Shown here one piece after another: positions 30,597 to 39,481 of a stretch of DNA of 64,000 nt (position 1 is the stretch's first letter; every line of letters begins with the position of its first letter). The notes under the pieces were generated by a model. The model searched no databases, was not told the origin of the DNA, and saw nothing but the letters and a program-made list of their open reading frames with translations. A program made the translations under genes and the position numbers. The DNA is from Kangiella sp. HZ709 (GTDB lineage Bacteria > Pseudomonadota > Gammaproteobacteria > Enterobacterales > Kangiellaceae), in the NCBI RefSeq assembly GCF_009674675.1, contig NZ_WKJC01000001.1, forward strand, positions 186,001 through 250,000, given 5' to 3'.

Positions 30597-31573
30597 TTGT
30601 ACTCCATGATTTTACGCGCTTCATCTAAGATGCGATCAACCGTTGGCATATATTGCTTTTCAAGTTTGTAATAAGGCATCACCGTATCATAACCTGAAAC
30701 ACGACCAATCGGAGCCAATAAACTCATAATGGCATGCTCTGCAATTTCAGCAGCGATTTCTGAACCCACTGCGCCGGACTTGGGCGCTTCTTGCACGATA
30801 CAAACGCGCCCAGTTTTGCGAGCTGATTCTAAAATGGTATCCATATCAATTGGACTAACTGTAGCAACATCAATGACTTCGGCATCAATACCTTCAGCTG
30901 CTAGTTTTTCTGCTGCGATGTTGGTTTCATGCATCATAGCGCCCCAAGATATTAATGTGATGTCTGAACCTTCGCGGTCAACAAAACATGCTTCCAATGG
31001 GTACTCTTCACCATTATCTTCAACTTCGTGCTTAACAATTCGATAAACACGTTTTGGTTCTAAGAATATTACCGGATCTGGATCACGAATGGCAGCTAAC
31101 ATAAGACCATAAGCGCGACTTGGATTCGAAGGGATAACCACTTTCAGACCAGGAATATGCGCAAATAAAGCTTCTGTCGATTCTGAGTGGTGCTCAGGTG
31201 CATGGATACCGCCACCAAATGGTGCTCGAATTACCATAGGCATGGTCAAACGGCCACGGGTACGGTGACGCATACGAGCAGCTTGCCCGAAAATTTGATC
31301 CACAGCGGGAAAAATAAAGCCCATAAATTGCATCTCTGCAACTGGCTTTAAGCCTTGCGCCGCCATACCGACTGCTAGACCTGCAATCATCGATTCTGCT
31401 AGTGGGGAGTCGATAACTCGATCTTCACCATATTTTTTTTGTAAGCCATCGGTTGCACGGAAAACACCGCCATTTTTACCAACGTCTTCACCGAATAAAA
31501 CCACATCTTGGTCGTGTTCTAATTCGTAAGCAAGAGCAGCATTAACTGCTTCAATTAAAGTAATTGCAGCCAT
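30593..31573 (-). CDS. 2-oxoacid dehydrogenase E1 beta subunit
   Basis: This 326-aa subunit completes the thiamine diphosphate site of the heterotetrameric E1. Typical blocks are ALAYELEHDQDVVLFGEDVG, the ThDP-activating Glu region SPLAESMIAGLAVGMA, and RAPFGGGIHAPEHHSES. The gene is coupled to both neighbours: TAATG with E1alpha upstream and ATGA with E2 downstream. It is the same kind in pyruvate and branched-chain complexes, so substrate cannot be fixed from this subunit. Confidence 0.94.
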   Translation of the reverse strand: MAAITLIEAVNAALAYELEHDQDVVLFGEDVGKNGGVFRATDGLQKKYGEDRVIDSPLAESMIAGLAVGMAAQGLKPVAEMQFMGFIFPAVDQIFGQAARMRHRTRGRLTMPMVIRAPFGGGIHAPEHHSESTEALFAHIPGLKVVIPSNPSRAYGLMLAAIRDPDPVIFLEPKRVYRIVKHEVEDNGEEYPLEACFVDREGSDITLISWGAMMHETNIAAEKLAAEGIDAEVIDVATVSPIDMDTILESARKTGRVCIVQEAPKSGAVGSEIAAEIAEHAIMSLLAPIGRVSGYDTVMPYYKLEKQYMPTVDRILDEARKIMEYK

Positions 31574-32658
31574 TATTTTGCTCCTTTTGTTTGAAGCGCA
31601 AGCGCTGCTTCTCGTTGCGGTTTAGTCATCTCTGGGAGCTCTGCATATAAGTGATCGAACATCAATTCAGCACCAGGTTTTGGATGAGCTTCATATTCTT
31701 TAACTGCGGAATCAACTTCGGCTGCAATCTCAGCTTTCATGGAGTCTTCGTCAACTTCAGTCCAAGCGTTGTTAGCTTCAAGATATTTGCGCAAACGAAC
31801 CATAGGCTCATTTTTCCAAGCTTCTTCTTTTACCGTAGGGTCATCATAACGAGACGCATCATCCGCTGTGGTGTGATCACACAAGCGATAAGTAATTGCT
31901 TCTATTAAAGTAGGGCCGCCGCCATTTCGCGCTTTTTCAAAAGCGTATTCGGCCATTTGCTTAACAGCAATAATGTCGTTGCCATCGACTTGAACACCTT
32001 CGATACCCGCTGCAATAGCTTTTTGGGCGTAAGTTTCACAAGCAGTTTGAATTTCAGTAGGTACTGAGATAGCCCATTGGTTATTGTTAACCATAAAGAC
32101 GCAACCTAGATTCCAAATTCCAGCCACATTGATGCCTTCGTAGAAATCACCTTCAGAGGTACCGCCTTCACCAATCTCAGTTGCCGCAGCACGCTTTTCA
32201 CCGCGCATTTGCATCGCTTTAGCGACACCGGCGCAATGAATGATTTGATTCGCGATTGGAACACAGATGGGGAAATCTTCTTTTGCCACTGCGTAGTCAG
32301 AGCCATCTTCGTTACCACCCCAGTAAAGCAAGATTTCTTTCATGCTAACGCCATGTTTTAACAAGGCCCCTGTAGAGCGGTAATAGGGGACTAAGACATC
32401 TTTTTCAGTCATGGCATCGCCATAACCAATACCGATAGCTTCTTGACCTAATGAAGCTGGGAAGGTGCCCATTTTACCGGTACGCTGAAGAGCGTAAGCT
32501 TTTGCATCGAATGCGCGTAACAAAGCCATGTCACGATAAAGTGAGCGCATCTTATCCATATCTTTAGCAAAAGCTGGTAATTCTTGAGTTGCTTTACCAT
32601 CAGCATCTAGGTACTGATGATACTTAATCTCGAAAGAAGCAGTGGTTCTAGTCGTCAA
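31573..32658 (-). CDS. 2-oxoacid dehydrogenase E1 alpha subunit
   Basis: This 361-aa subunit binds ThDP diphosphate through the GDG-type motif, here GEGGTSEGDFYEGINVAG with VNNNQWAIS. The phosphorylation-loop-like region is ITYRLCDHTTADDASRYDD. By eye it resembles Gram-positive-type pyruvate dehydrogenase E1alpha (the GTSxGDFYEGIN and VQVDG blocks) more than human BCKDH E1alpha. The palindrome upstream resembles operators of branched-chain catabolism, so both substrates remain open. It is first in the operon E1alpha-E1beta-E2, which lacks a linked E3. Confidence 0.93.
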   Translation of the reverse strand: MTTRTTASFEIKYHQYLDADGKATQELPAFAKDMDKMRSLYRDMALLRAFDAKAYALQRTGKMGTFPASLGQEAIGIGYGDAMTEKDVLVPYYRSTGALLKHGVSMKEILLYWGGNEDGSDYAVAKEDFPICVPIANQIIHCAGVAKAMQMRGEKRAAATEIGEGGTSEGDFYEGINVAGIWNLGCVFMVNNNQWAISVPTEIQTACETYAQKAIAAGIEGVQVDGNDIIAVKQMAEYAFEKARNGGGPTLIEAITYRLCDHTTADDASRYDDPTVKEEAWKNEPMVRLRKYLEANNAWTEVDEDSMKAEIAAEVDSAVKEYEAHPKPGAELMFDHLYAELPEMTKPQREAALALQTKGAK

Positions 32659-33015
32659 GGCTAGATCTCCTTTAATTAAGAAGGGGGATTTATGCTTTTC
32701 AGCTATTTTTCAGTAACTTAGGTACTGAATTTAAACTAACCCCTAAATTTAAATAGATTCAATTTCGGGCGCGATTCTACGCAATTTCAGCCCATTTGTA
32801 TAGTGGCATTTACGTTAACGTAAAGCTGTTTAAGTAAAGTTAATCTCTATCGCTTATCACATTAATAAATTTAATGATTATTCAGCAAATATAATTTCTC
32901 CGTCGCCTTAAAATAAGTGTTGATAGTCGAATTTTAGGGCTTTATCTACTTTTGCAAGTAATAGAAGTTTGAGTTGCTAATATTATAAATACATATTTAT
33001 TAGGATGATGATTTT
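32659..33015. other. Divergent intergenic region, E1alpha / exported methyltransferase
   Basis: These 357 AT-rich bases contain the predicted E1alpha promoter with its 16-bp palindrome (separate entry) and, to the right, the unassigned promoter of the methyltransferase gene. I see no gene, tRNA or long repeat. Confidence 0.5.
32797..32824 (-). promoter_or_regulatory. Putative E1alpha promoter with overlapping palindromic operator
   Basis: On the minus strand TTTACG (-35) and TATACA (-10) are 16 bases apart. The perfect palindrome TTTACGTTAACGTAAA at 32809-32824 covers the -35 box and half the spacer. From memory, this resembles motifs of the MerR-family branched-chain regulator LiuR in gammaproteobacteria; that identification is unverified. 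The position implies direct transcriptional control of the E1-E2 operon. Confidence 0.55.
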
Positions 33016-33819
33016 ATGAAATTTCTTTTAATAATAGCCGCGGTGTTGATGTTCAAGCCAGTTGACGTTTTGAGCAAAGTGATAGTAACTGAATTAACAC
33101 TTACTGAGATTTTGGATTCAAAGGAAAGATATCCCAAAGATAAAGTTAGAGATTTAGATCGTAAGCCAGCAAAAGTTCTAAAGTTTTCTGGTGTATCAAT
33201 AGGTCATAATATCCTCGATATTTATTCGGGAGGAGGCTGGTATAGTGAGTTATTTTCAAAAGCAGTAGGTAAAAATGGCAATGTCTTTGCTCATAATGAT
33301 GAATTAACATGGAGGTTTGGCGGTAACGAAATGAAAAAACGCACTAGCAATAACCGCTTAGAAAATATAATAAGAATCGATCAAGTGCCTATAGCTGATA
33401 TTAACTTGCCTGCAAAATCCATTGATATAGCCTTCATGGCCATTAATTATCATGATCTATTTTTTACAAGTAGGATAAAAAATGGCGAAAAAGAACTCAT
33501 GAGAAACGAGGTGGTTGATTATCAAAAAGCTTTTACGAATGTTAAGCGTTTATTAAAGGACAACGGAGTTTTAATTGTAACTGACCACATTGCTCAGAAA
33601 GGCTCGGGTTATCAGGCTGCTAACGAACTTCATCGAATAGATCCTAATATTGTTATTCATCAACTCAATCAAGTAGGTTTTCAATTAGTAGAAGAGGCAT
33701 TTTACTTACGCAATCCAAAAGATGAGCTTAATTTGCTGGTTTTTGATGAGAAAATAAGAGGAAAGACCAGTCGCTTTATATATAAATTTGCCAAACCCTC
33801 TAATAGACATGGCATTTAA
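33016..33819 (+). CDS. Exported predicted SAM-dependent methyltransferase (COG4798-like)
   Basis: This 267-aa protein has an N-terminal hydrophobic segment like a signal peptide (MKFLLIIAAVLMFKPVDVLS). A class I methyltransferase domain follows, with the SAM-binding strand and loop NILDIYSGGGWYSELF and the second acidic strand VFAHND. RDLDRKPAKVLKFSGV just before is typical of the COG4798 group. A periplasmic SAM enzyme is puzzling because SAM is cytoplasmic, so the domain may bind another ligand or the N terminus may be an anchor. TAGGATGATG gives a ribosome site. The function is unknown. Confidence 0.7.
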   Translation: MKFLLIIAAVLMFKPVDVLSKVIVTELTLTEILDSKERYPKDKVRDLDRKPAKVLKFSGVSIGHNILDIYSGGGWYSELFSKAVGKNGNVFAHNDELTWRFGGNEMKKRTSNNRLENIIRIDQVPIADINLPAKSIDIAFMAINYHDLFFTSRIKNGEKELMRNEVVDYQKAFTNVKRLLKDNGVLIVTDHIAQKGSGYQAANELHRIDPNIVIHQLNQVGFQLVEEAFYLRNPKDELNLLVFDEKIRGKTSRFIYKFAKPSNRHGI

Positions 33820-33951
33820 ATAAAGCTAAGTTTCTGTAAACTTTAGGCAATTTAAATTATAGAACTAACTAGAACCGTTAAACTTCACCACGCAGTTTCT
33901 TTAGAGTAGTATAAGCGTAAATTAATAAAAACTTAAAAGATATGATAAGCG

Positions 33952-34446
33952 ATGAAAGTATCCAATAAATCGTTCCAAGATCAAATGCCAAACAATCATT
34001 GTTTTGGTTGTGGCACCTTAAATAACAATGGGTTGGGAATCAAAAGCTATTGGCAAAACGGAAAAGAGGGTGAGGAATCAGTATGCGAGTTCGTACCTCA
34101 AGCACATCACAATGCTGGTCCTGAACATGTCCTTAATGGCGGTATAATCTCTACAATCATAGATTGTCACTGTGTTTGCACCGCTTTTGCTAAAGCTTAT
34201 GAGATGGATGAAAGGCCTATAGGAGATACTGACAATGGAGAATTCTTATGGTTTGCAACTGGGACTTTAGAGATCAGGTTTAACCGTCCAGTACCCATAG
34301 ATACTCCAGTTGTCCTAAAAGCCAAAGTAGTTCAAGCAAAACCTAAGAAAATTACTTTAGAATGTACCCTTGAATCTAATGGTGAAATTTGTAACGAAGC
34401 AAAACTTATTGCTGTTAAAGTGCCAAAAAGCTTTTTAGAAAAGTAA
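33952..34446 (+). CDS. PaaI-type hotdog thioesterase family protein
   Basis: This 164-aa single hotdog-fold protein has the N-terminal NNHCFGCG motif seen in a subgroup of PaaI/4HBT proteins. The helix HVLNGGIISTIIDCHCVC is where the family keeps its catalytic acidic residue, and a central strand LEIRFNRPVPIDTPV follows. Acyl-CoA thioesterase activity is the likely role; the substrate is unknown. It lies between two exported proteins of unknown role, not in a clear operon. Confidence 0.78.
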   Translation: MKVSNKSFQDQMPNNHCFGCGTLNNNGLGIKSYWQNGKEGEESVCEFVPQAHHNAGPEHVLNGGIISTIIDCHCVCTAFAKAYEMDERPIGDTDNGEFLWFATGTLEIRFNRPVPIDTPVVLKAKVVQAKPKKITLECTLESNGEICNEAKLIAVKVPKSFLEK

Positions 34447-34468
34447 CCAATTACTAATAAATACAACT

Positions 34469-34921
34469 ATGAATAAAACAATAACCTTTTTGATGCTTAC
34501 ACTGAGCTTGGTATTGTCCGCCCAATCCCTAGTGGCAAAGCCCGCTAAAAATATCATTGATGACAAAGTCATAGTGCCTATCGGCGAAAAATCGATTTTA
34601 AGCATATCTCAGCGTAGTATAAAAGCTATGCCTGAAAGTAAAAATCGGGTAAAAATCTCACTGGGCGACATCACTGCTGGACAGGTTATGACCAGCATAT
34701 ATTCCGTGCAAAAAGATAGTGATGGCATATCAAAACACAATACACTAATGCATCAGACATCACTGAGAAGAGGTGACAAGCGCGTTATTGAGTTTCAAGG
34801 TAATCATTATCAAATCCATCTAAAGGATTTACATAACGCTCTACTGGGTAATGACAAAGCGATATTTGTTGTACAAAAGGTGGTTATAAAGCCTGCTAGT
34901 AAAAAGAGTGATCGCGCCTAA
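34469..34921 (+). CDS. Exported protein of unknown function
   Basis: This 150-aa protein has a clear signal peptide (MNKTITFLMLTLSLVLSAQS, cleavage after about LVA). The mature part, about 125 residues, is basic, rich in beta-type residues and free of cysteine. I recognise no domain. It starts 22 bases after the thioesterase stop, close enough for cotranscription. Confidence 0.6.
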   Translation: MNKTITFLMLTLSLVLSAQSLVAKPAKNIIDDKVIVPIGEKSILSISQRSIKAMPESKNRVKISLGDITAGQVMTSIYSVQKDSDGISKHNTLMHQTSLRRGDKRVIEFQGNHYQIHLKDLHNALLGNDKAIFVVQKVVIKPASKKSDRA

Positions 34922-35066
34922 TTCTCGGTTAAAAAGTAGACAGCCCTCGTGTTGCATTATATGAATGTGGGTGAATGACTTATAGTCATGCATATTACAG
35001 TGGCTTCGCGAATGATTGACTGTATAATGTTTTAAGTTTTGCATTATTCACCAAATAGGTAAGTCA

Positions 35067-36389
35067 ATGACTCTTGAAGAGTTAAAAATAAAATGGCAAG
35101 AAGCCTCTTTAGCCAACCAAAATGAAGATTATGTAAGAGCTACGGACATATGTAGAAACATCGTTGCTCATCATAGTAAATTTCCCCAAGCTTGGTATTT
35201 GCTGGCTGCAATTAGTGTTAAATTCAAACAAAATGTTGTTGCGACAGAGTATCTGGAAACCGTTACTCCATTGATAGGCAAGAACTATGATCTTCAACTT
35301 GAAGTTGCTAGGTTATGGTATCTAGTAGAGAATTATACAAATGCCAAAAAGCTCTACACAACTCTTCCTAATGGCGACTCGTCTCCGACTGTATTAAGTG
35401 AGTTAGGTAAATGTTTGTGGAAGTTAGGTGATTATGCCATTTCCATACAAGTCTTAGAGCAAGCAAATGCTCTAGGTGAACAGTTGTCAATTTACTCTAT
35501 TCCTTTGATAAAAGCCTATTTAAGTTTTGGCGATAAAGAGCTTGCTAAAAAAGTTTGTGCCGAGGCTTTAGAAAAGCATCAAGATGATAAAGAACTGTTC
35601 TTATACTACCTACTTATTTTGTGGGATAGGGGGATGCATACACAAGTTTTAGAAAAACTTCCCAATGATCCCGAGCAAAACTCTCATGAAATGAATTTCT
35701 TTTGCGGCTTTGTTTGCTTAGTAAATAGTCAAGATTTACGTTCAGAAGAATTTTTTCACCCTACATTGCAAGATGCGAATTTCAGAGCAAAAGTACGGTC
35801 GCTGAAGGAAGTCTATAGCCGAGTTGGCAATAAAGATAGCTTCTTTTTAACATTTAATGCTGATGTTTTTAAACTTGCGGCTGGCCAATGTAGTGATGGT
35901 GATATTTATGAGTTCGGTACTTATCGCGGCAGAAGCACCATTATATTGTCTCAACTTTTTCCTGAGAAAAAAATATATTCATTTGATAGTTTTGAAGGAC
36001 TTCCGGAACAGTGGACTCCATCTGAAGGTCCAGGTTCTTATTCTACTAAAGGAGAGATGCCTTTAGTTAGTTTATCCAATGTTAAATATGTTAAAGGTTG
36101 GTATAAAGATACTTTACCTGAGTTTTTCTCTACACAAAGAACTATGGCTTCTCTTATACATATTGATTGCGATTTATATAGTTCAACGATTCAAGCTCTT
36201 GAGGAATTAAAGCCAGTTATTCAAAAAGGGACCTTAATAATTTTCGATGACTTTTATGGTTATGATGGTTATGAAAAGCATGAATATAAAGCTTTTTACG
36301 AGTTTGTTGATAAATACAATGTTAAATCTGAAATGATTGGTTTTGCAATAACTGGCCGAGAAGTATTATTTAGAATTACAGAAATTTGA
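35067..36389 (+). CDS. TPR protein fused to TylF-type methyltransferase
   Basis: This 440-aa protein joins two parts. Residues 1 to about 240 are helical TPR-like repeats (AWYLLAAISVKFKQN, LSELGKCLWKLGDYAISIQVLEQA). Residues about 265-440 are a class I methyltransferase of the TylF/macrocin O-methyltransferase group, with DIYEFGTYRGRSTIIL as SAM loop, SFDSFEGLPEQW and IHIDCDLYSSTIQAL. TylF-like proteins methylate sugar hydroxyls in antibiotics and polysaccharides. A glycan target is possible, but no glycosyltransferase is adjacent. The gene has no signal peptide. Confidence 0.8.
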   Translation: MTLEELKIKWQEASLANQNEDYVRATDICRNIVAHHSKFPQAWYLLAAISVKFKQNVVATEYLETVTPLIGKNYDLQLEVARLWYLVENYTNAKKLYTTLPNGDSSPTVLSELGKCLWKLGDYAISIQVLEQANALGEQLSIYSIPLIKAYLSFGDKELAKKVCAEALEKHQDDKELFLYYLLILWDRGMHTQVLEKLPNDPEQNSHEMNFFCGFVCLVNSQDLRSEEFFHPTLQDANFRAKVRSLKEVYSRVGNKDSFFLTFNADVFKLAAGQCSDGDIYEFGTYRGRSTIILSQLFPEKKIYSFDSFEGLPEQWTPSEGPGSYSTKGEMPLVSLSNVKYVKGWYKDTLPEFFSTQRTMASLIHIDCDLYSSTIQALEELKPVIQKGTLIIFDDFYGYDGYEKHEYKAFYEFVDKYNVKSEMIGFAITGREVLFRITEI

Positions 36390-36401
36390 TTCTCTTTAGT
36401 T

Positions 36402-39041
36402 ATGAGTGAATTAGTTAAATATCGAAAAGACTACCAAGTTTCTAATTTTTTAATTACTGACGTACGTTTAATCGTTCAACTCTTTGACGGGTATGCATTA
36501 GTTAAGTCGAATTTAGGGCTAGCCAAAAACCCAAACCTATCAACCGTCGGCGCATTTGATACCACTCTTAAGCTCGATGGTGTTGATTTAGAGTTAGTTT
36601 CAATAGAGCTTGATGGCCAAAAATTAGTTTCAGAAAGATATCATCAAACGAATGAACATTTGTTTGTCTACGATTGTCCAGAAAGTTTTCAATTAACTAC
36701 TCAAGTTAAGATTTATCCAGAAAAAAATACTTCGCTAGAAGGGTTATATCAATCGAGTGATAAATATTGTACTCAATGTGAAGCAGAAGGGTTTCGCAAG
36801 ATCACTTTTTATCTTGATAGACCTGATGTTATGGCTTCATTTGAGGTGCGGATTGAAGCCGATAAAAATCAATACCCGTACTTACTTTCTAATGGTAACA
36901 ATGTCGATAGCGGTGATCTAGATATAGAAAGGCATTATGCTGTTTGGCGTGACCCTCATAAAAAGCCAAGTTATTTATTTGCTTTGTGTGCTGGTAAATA
37001 CGACTTGCTTGAAAGTGAGTTTATTACTCAGTCAGGACGTAAAGTCTTACTGCAAATTTTTGTGGACGAAGGCAAATTAGAACAATGCCATCATGCTATG
37101 GAGTCTCTTAAGAAGTCTATGCGCTGGGATGAGCAAGTTTTCGGCTTAGAGTATGATCTTGATATTTACATGATTGTGGCCGTTGGCGACTTCAACATGG
37201 GGGCTATGGAAAATAAGGGGTTAAATGTATTTAACACAAAGTACGTTTTGGCTTCTCAGGCCACAGCGACTGATCAAGATTTTGAAGATGTCGAGGCCGT
37301 TATCGCGCATGAGTACTTCCACAACTGGACTGGTAATCGAGTGACTTGTAGGGATTGGTTCCAGCTAAGCTTGAAAGAAGGATTAACGGTTTTTCGCGAC
37401 CAACAATTCACTGCCGATCAAACGGATGCTGCAGTAAAAAGAATTGAAGATGTTAAAGTTATTCGTGCTCATCAATTTGCTGAAGATGCTGGGCCAATGG
37501 CTCATCCTATCCGCCCAGATTCCTATATTGAGATGAATAATTTTTATACAGTGACTGTCTATAATAAGGGCGCTGAAGTGATCAGGATGTATCATACTTT
37601 ACTGGGAGCTGATGGCTTTAGAAAGGGCATGGATGTTTATTTCAAGCGCCATGATGGCCAGGCTGTTACTTGCGAAGATTTTGTTTTGGCGATGGAGGAT
37701 GCCAATGACTATTCGTTCAAGCAATTTAGAAACTGGTATTCACAAGCTGGCACACCAATGGTTAAAGCCAATTCTGTTTACGATGCTGTTAAAAAAGAGT
37801 TTACTCTAAATTTATCTCAGACCACCCAAGCAACACCAGGTCAGGAACATAAAACACCTTTTCATATTCCTATCAAAATGGGATTACTTAGCGAGGAAGG
37901 TGTTGATATGGCTTTGCAACTTATTACAGAAGAGCATTTGCAAGATGATATTTTGCATTTCACTAAAAAAGAACAAAGTTTCACTTTCAAGAATGTTATT
38001 AGTAAGCCGATAGTATCATTACTTCGCAACTTTTCAGCTCCGATAAAGCTTGAGTACGATTATTCCAATAAAGAATTAAGCTTCTTGCTTGCTAATGATC
38101 GCGATGCATTTAATCGCTGGGAAGCAGGACAAAGGTTATACACTAATGTTATTTGGCAGCTCTATGATGACTCCGTTAGTGGTAGTGAGTTAAAGCTACC
38201 TGAAACTCTAATCTCTGTGGTTCGTAAAGTCCTAAATAATGATGACCTAGAGCACCGTTTTAAAGCTTTGGCATTAACTATACCGGATGTTAAAACCTTA
38301 ATTGAAAGCAGAGATTCTTTGCAATTCGATCACCTGCTGCAAGCGCATGATTATCTATCCAAACAGATGGCTATAAACTTAGAACATGACTGGTATCAGC
38401 ACTACCTTCAATCTGCTCCAGGTAAGGATTTTAGCCAAACTAAGGAGTCAGTTGGTCAAAGGGCTTTGAAGGCTAAGTGTTTAGATTATCTATTGAAACT
38501 GCAAAAGAAAGAGTATTTTGACTTAGCTACAAAACAGTTATCTGAAGCGAATAATATGACCGATGCTATCAGTGCCTTTAAGCTATTGATGCATTCTAGC
38601 TACGTTAAAAAAGATTTGATAGCTGAAAGTTTTTATCAACGGTGGAAAAGCGAGGACCTGGTGATTGATAAATGGTTAACAGTTCTTGCAACAGATCCCA
38701 GCGATGCTTGTATTTCAATGGTGAAAGGCTTGCAAACTCATGAAGCATTTGAAATAACTAATCCGAATAAAGTTAGGGCACTCATTGGTGGCTTTTCAAA
38801 TGCCAACATGCGTCAATTTCATCGACCGGATGGTTTAGGTTATCAGTTTTTAACGCAGCAAATTATAAGTTTGTATGCCGTAAATCCACAGATTGCCGCT
38901 AGACTTACCGGCGCTTTCAACCGGTGGAAGAAATTTGATGAGGAAAGGCAAAAGTTGATGAAGCAGCAATTAGAAGCAATATTGTCTCAACCTAAACTCT
39001 CTAAAGATGTTTACGAAATTGCTAGTAAAGCATTAAAATAA
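36402..39041 (+). CDS. pepN: Aminopeptidase N
   Basis: This 879-aa M1 zinc aminopeptidase trims N-terminal residues from peptides in the cytoplasm. The exopeptidase motif GAMEN is in FNMGAMENKGLNVF. The zinc site HEYFHNW with the distal Glu in LSLKEGLTVFRD follows. The C-terminal helical domain covers about residues 440-879. Length equals E. coli PepN (870 aa). It starts 12 bases after the TPR-methyltransferase stop with a poor ribosome site. Confidence 0.97.
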   Translation: MSELVKYRKDYQVSNFLITDVRLIVQLFDGYALVKSNLGLAKNPNLSTVGAFDTTLKLDGVDLELVSIELDGQKLVSERYHQTNEHLFVYDCPESFQLTTQVKIYPEKNTSLEGLYQSSDKYCTQCEAEGFRKITFYLDRPDVMASFEVRIEADKNQYPYLLSNGNNVDSGDLDIERHYAVWRDPHKKPSYLFALCAGKYDLLESEFITQSGRKVLLQIFVDEGKLEQCHHAMESLKKSMRWDEQVFGLEYDLDIYMIVAVGDFNMGAMENKGLNVFNTKYVLASQATATDQDFEDVEAVIAHEYFHNWTGNRVTCRDWFQLSLKEGLTVFRDQQFTADQTDAAVKRIEDVKVIRAHQFAEDAGPMAHPIRPDSYIEMNNFYTVTVYNKGAEVIRMYHTLLGADGFRKGMDVYFKRHDGQAVTCEDFVLAMEDANDYSFKQFRNWYSQAGTPMVKANSVYDAVKKEFTLNLSQTTQATPGQEHKTPFHIPIKMGLLSEEGVDMALQLITEEHLQDDILHFTKKEQSFTFKNVISKPIVSLLRNFSAPIKLEYDYSNKELSFLLANDRDAFNRWEAGQRLYTNVIWQLYDDSVSGSELKLPETLISVVRKVLNNDDLEHRFKALALTIPDVKTLIESRDSLQFDHLLQAHDYLSKQMAINLEHDWYQHYLQSAPGKDFSQTKESVGQRALKAKCLDYLLKLQKKEYFDLATKQLSEANNMTDAISAFKLLMHSSYVKKDLIAESFYQRWKSEDLVIDKWLTVLATDPSDACISMVKGLQTHEAFEITNPNKVRALIGGFSNANMRQFHRPDGLGYQFLTQQIISLYAVNPQIAARLTGAFNRWKKFDEERQKLMKQQLEAILSQPKLSKDVYEIASKALK

Positions 39042-39066
39042 CCAAAATTTAAACGAAGGTAACTGA

Positions 39067-39432
39067 ATGGCCATTGTTAATTGCAGAGTATGCAACAAAA
39101 GAATTTCTAGTCGCGCAGAATCATGTAGTCATTGTGGAGCTTTGTTTTCTGACGAAGGTGAAATTACCAACTTAGAAACTACTCAAATGATTCAAAAGAT
39201 GCGTAAAAGATCACGTATTCAAACGTTATCCTTTTTAGCCATTATCGTTTTTTTAATTGGCGCGCTACTGTGGTTGTTTCGAGTAGATATCACTTTCTAT
39301 CTAAATCAACAGTTTGGTCTTGGTTACACTTCTGATAATCAAATCATGGAAGTCGCTAAATATACTCTTGCATTAGGCTTTGTGGGTTACATTGCTGCAA
39401 GAATTATGATTTATATCAACAAAAAGAAATAG
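39067..39432 (+). CDS. Small zinc-ribbon membrane protein
   Basis: This 121-aa protein has an N-terminal zinc ribbon (C7-x2-C10 and C20-x2-C23 in CRVCNKRISSRAESCSHCG). Two membrane helices follow (about 52-70 and 95-114), with a basic cytoplasmic tail. The family is uncharacterised as far as I know. It lies 25 bases after pepN with a GAAGG ribosome site, so the two may be cotranscribed. Confidence 0.72.
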   Translation: MAIVNCRVCNKRISSRAESCSHCGALFSDEGEITNLETTQMIQKMRKRSRIQTLSFLAIIVFLIGALLWLFRVDITFYLNQQFGLGYTSDNQIMEVAKYTLALGFVGYIAARIMIYINKKK

Positions 39433-39481
39433 TTATTAACGTATATTAAATTAGAACTTTAATCATAAGGTATCCTTATAA

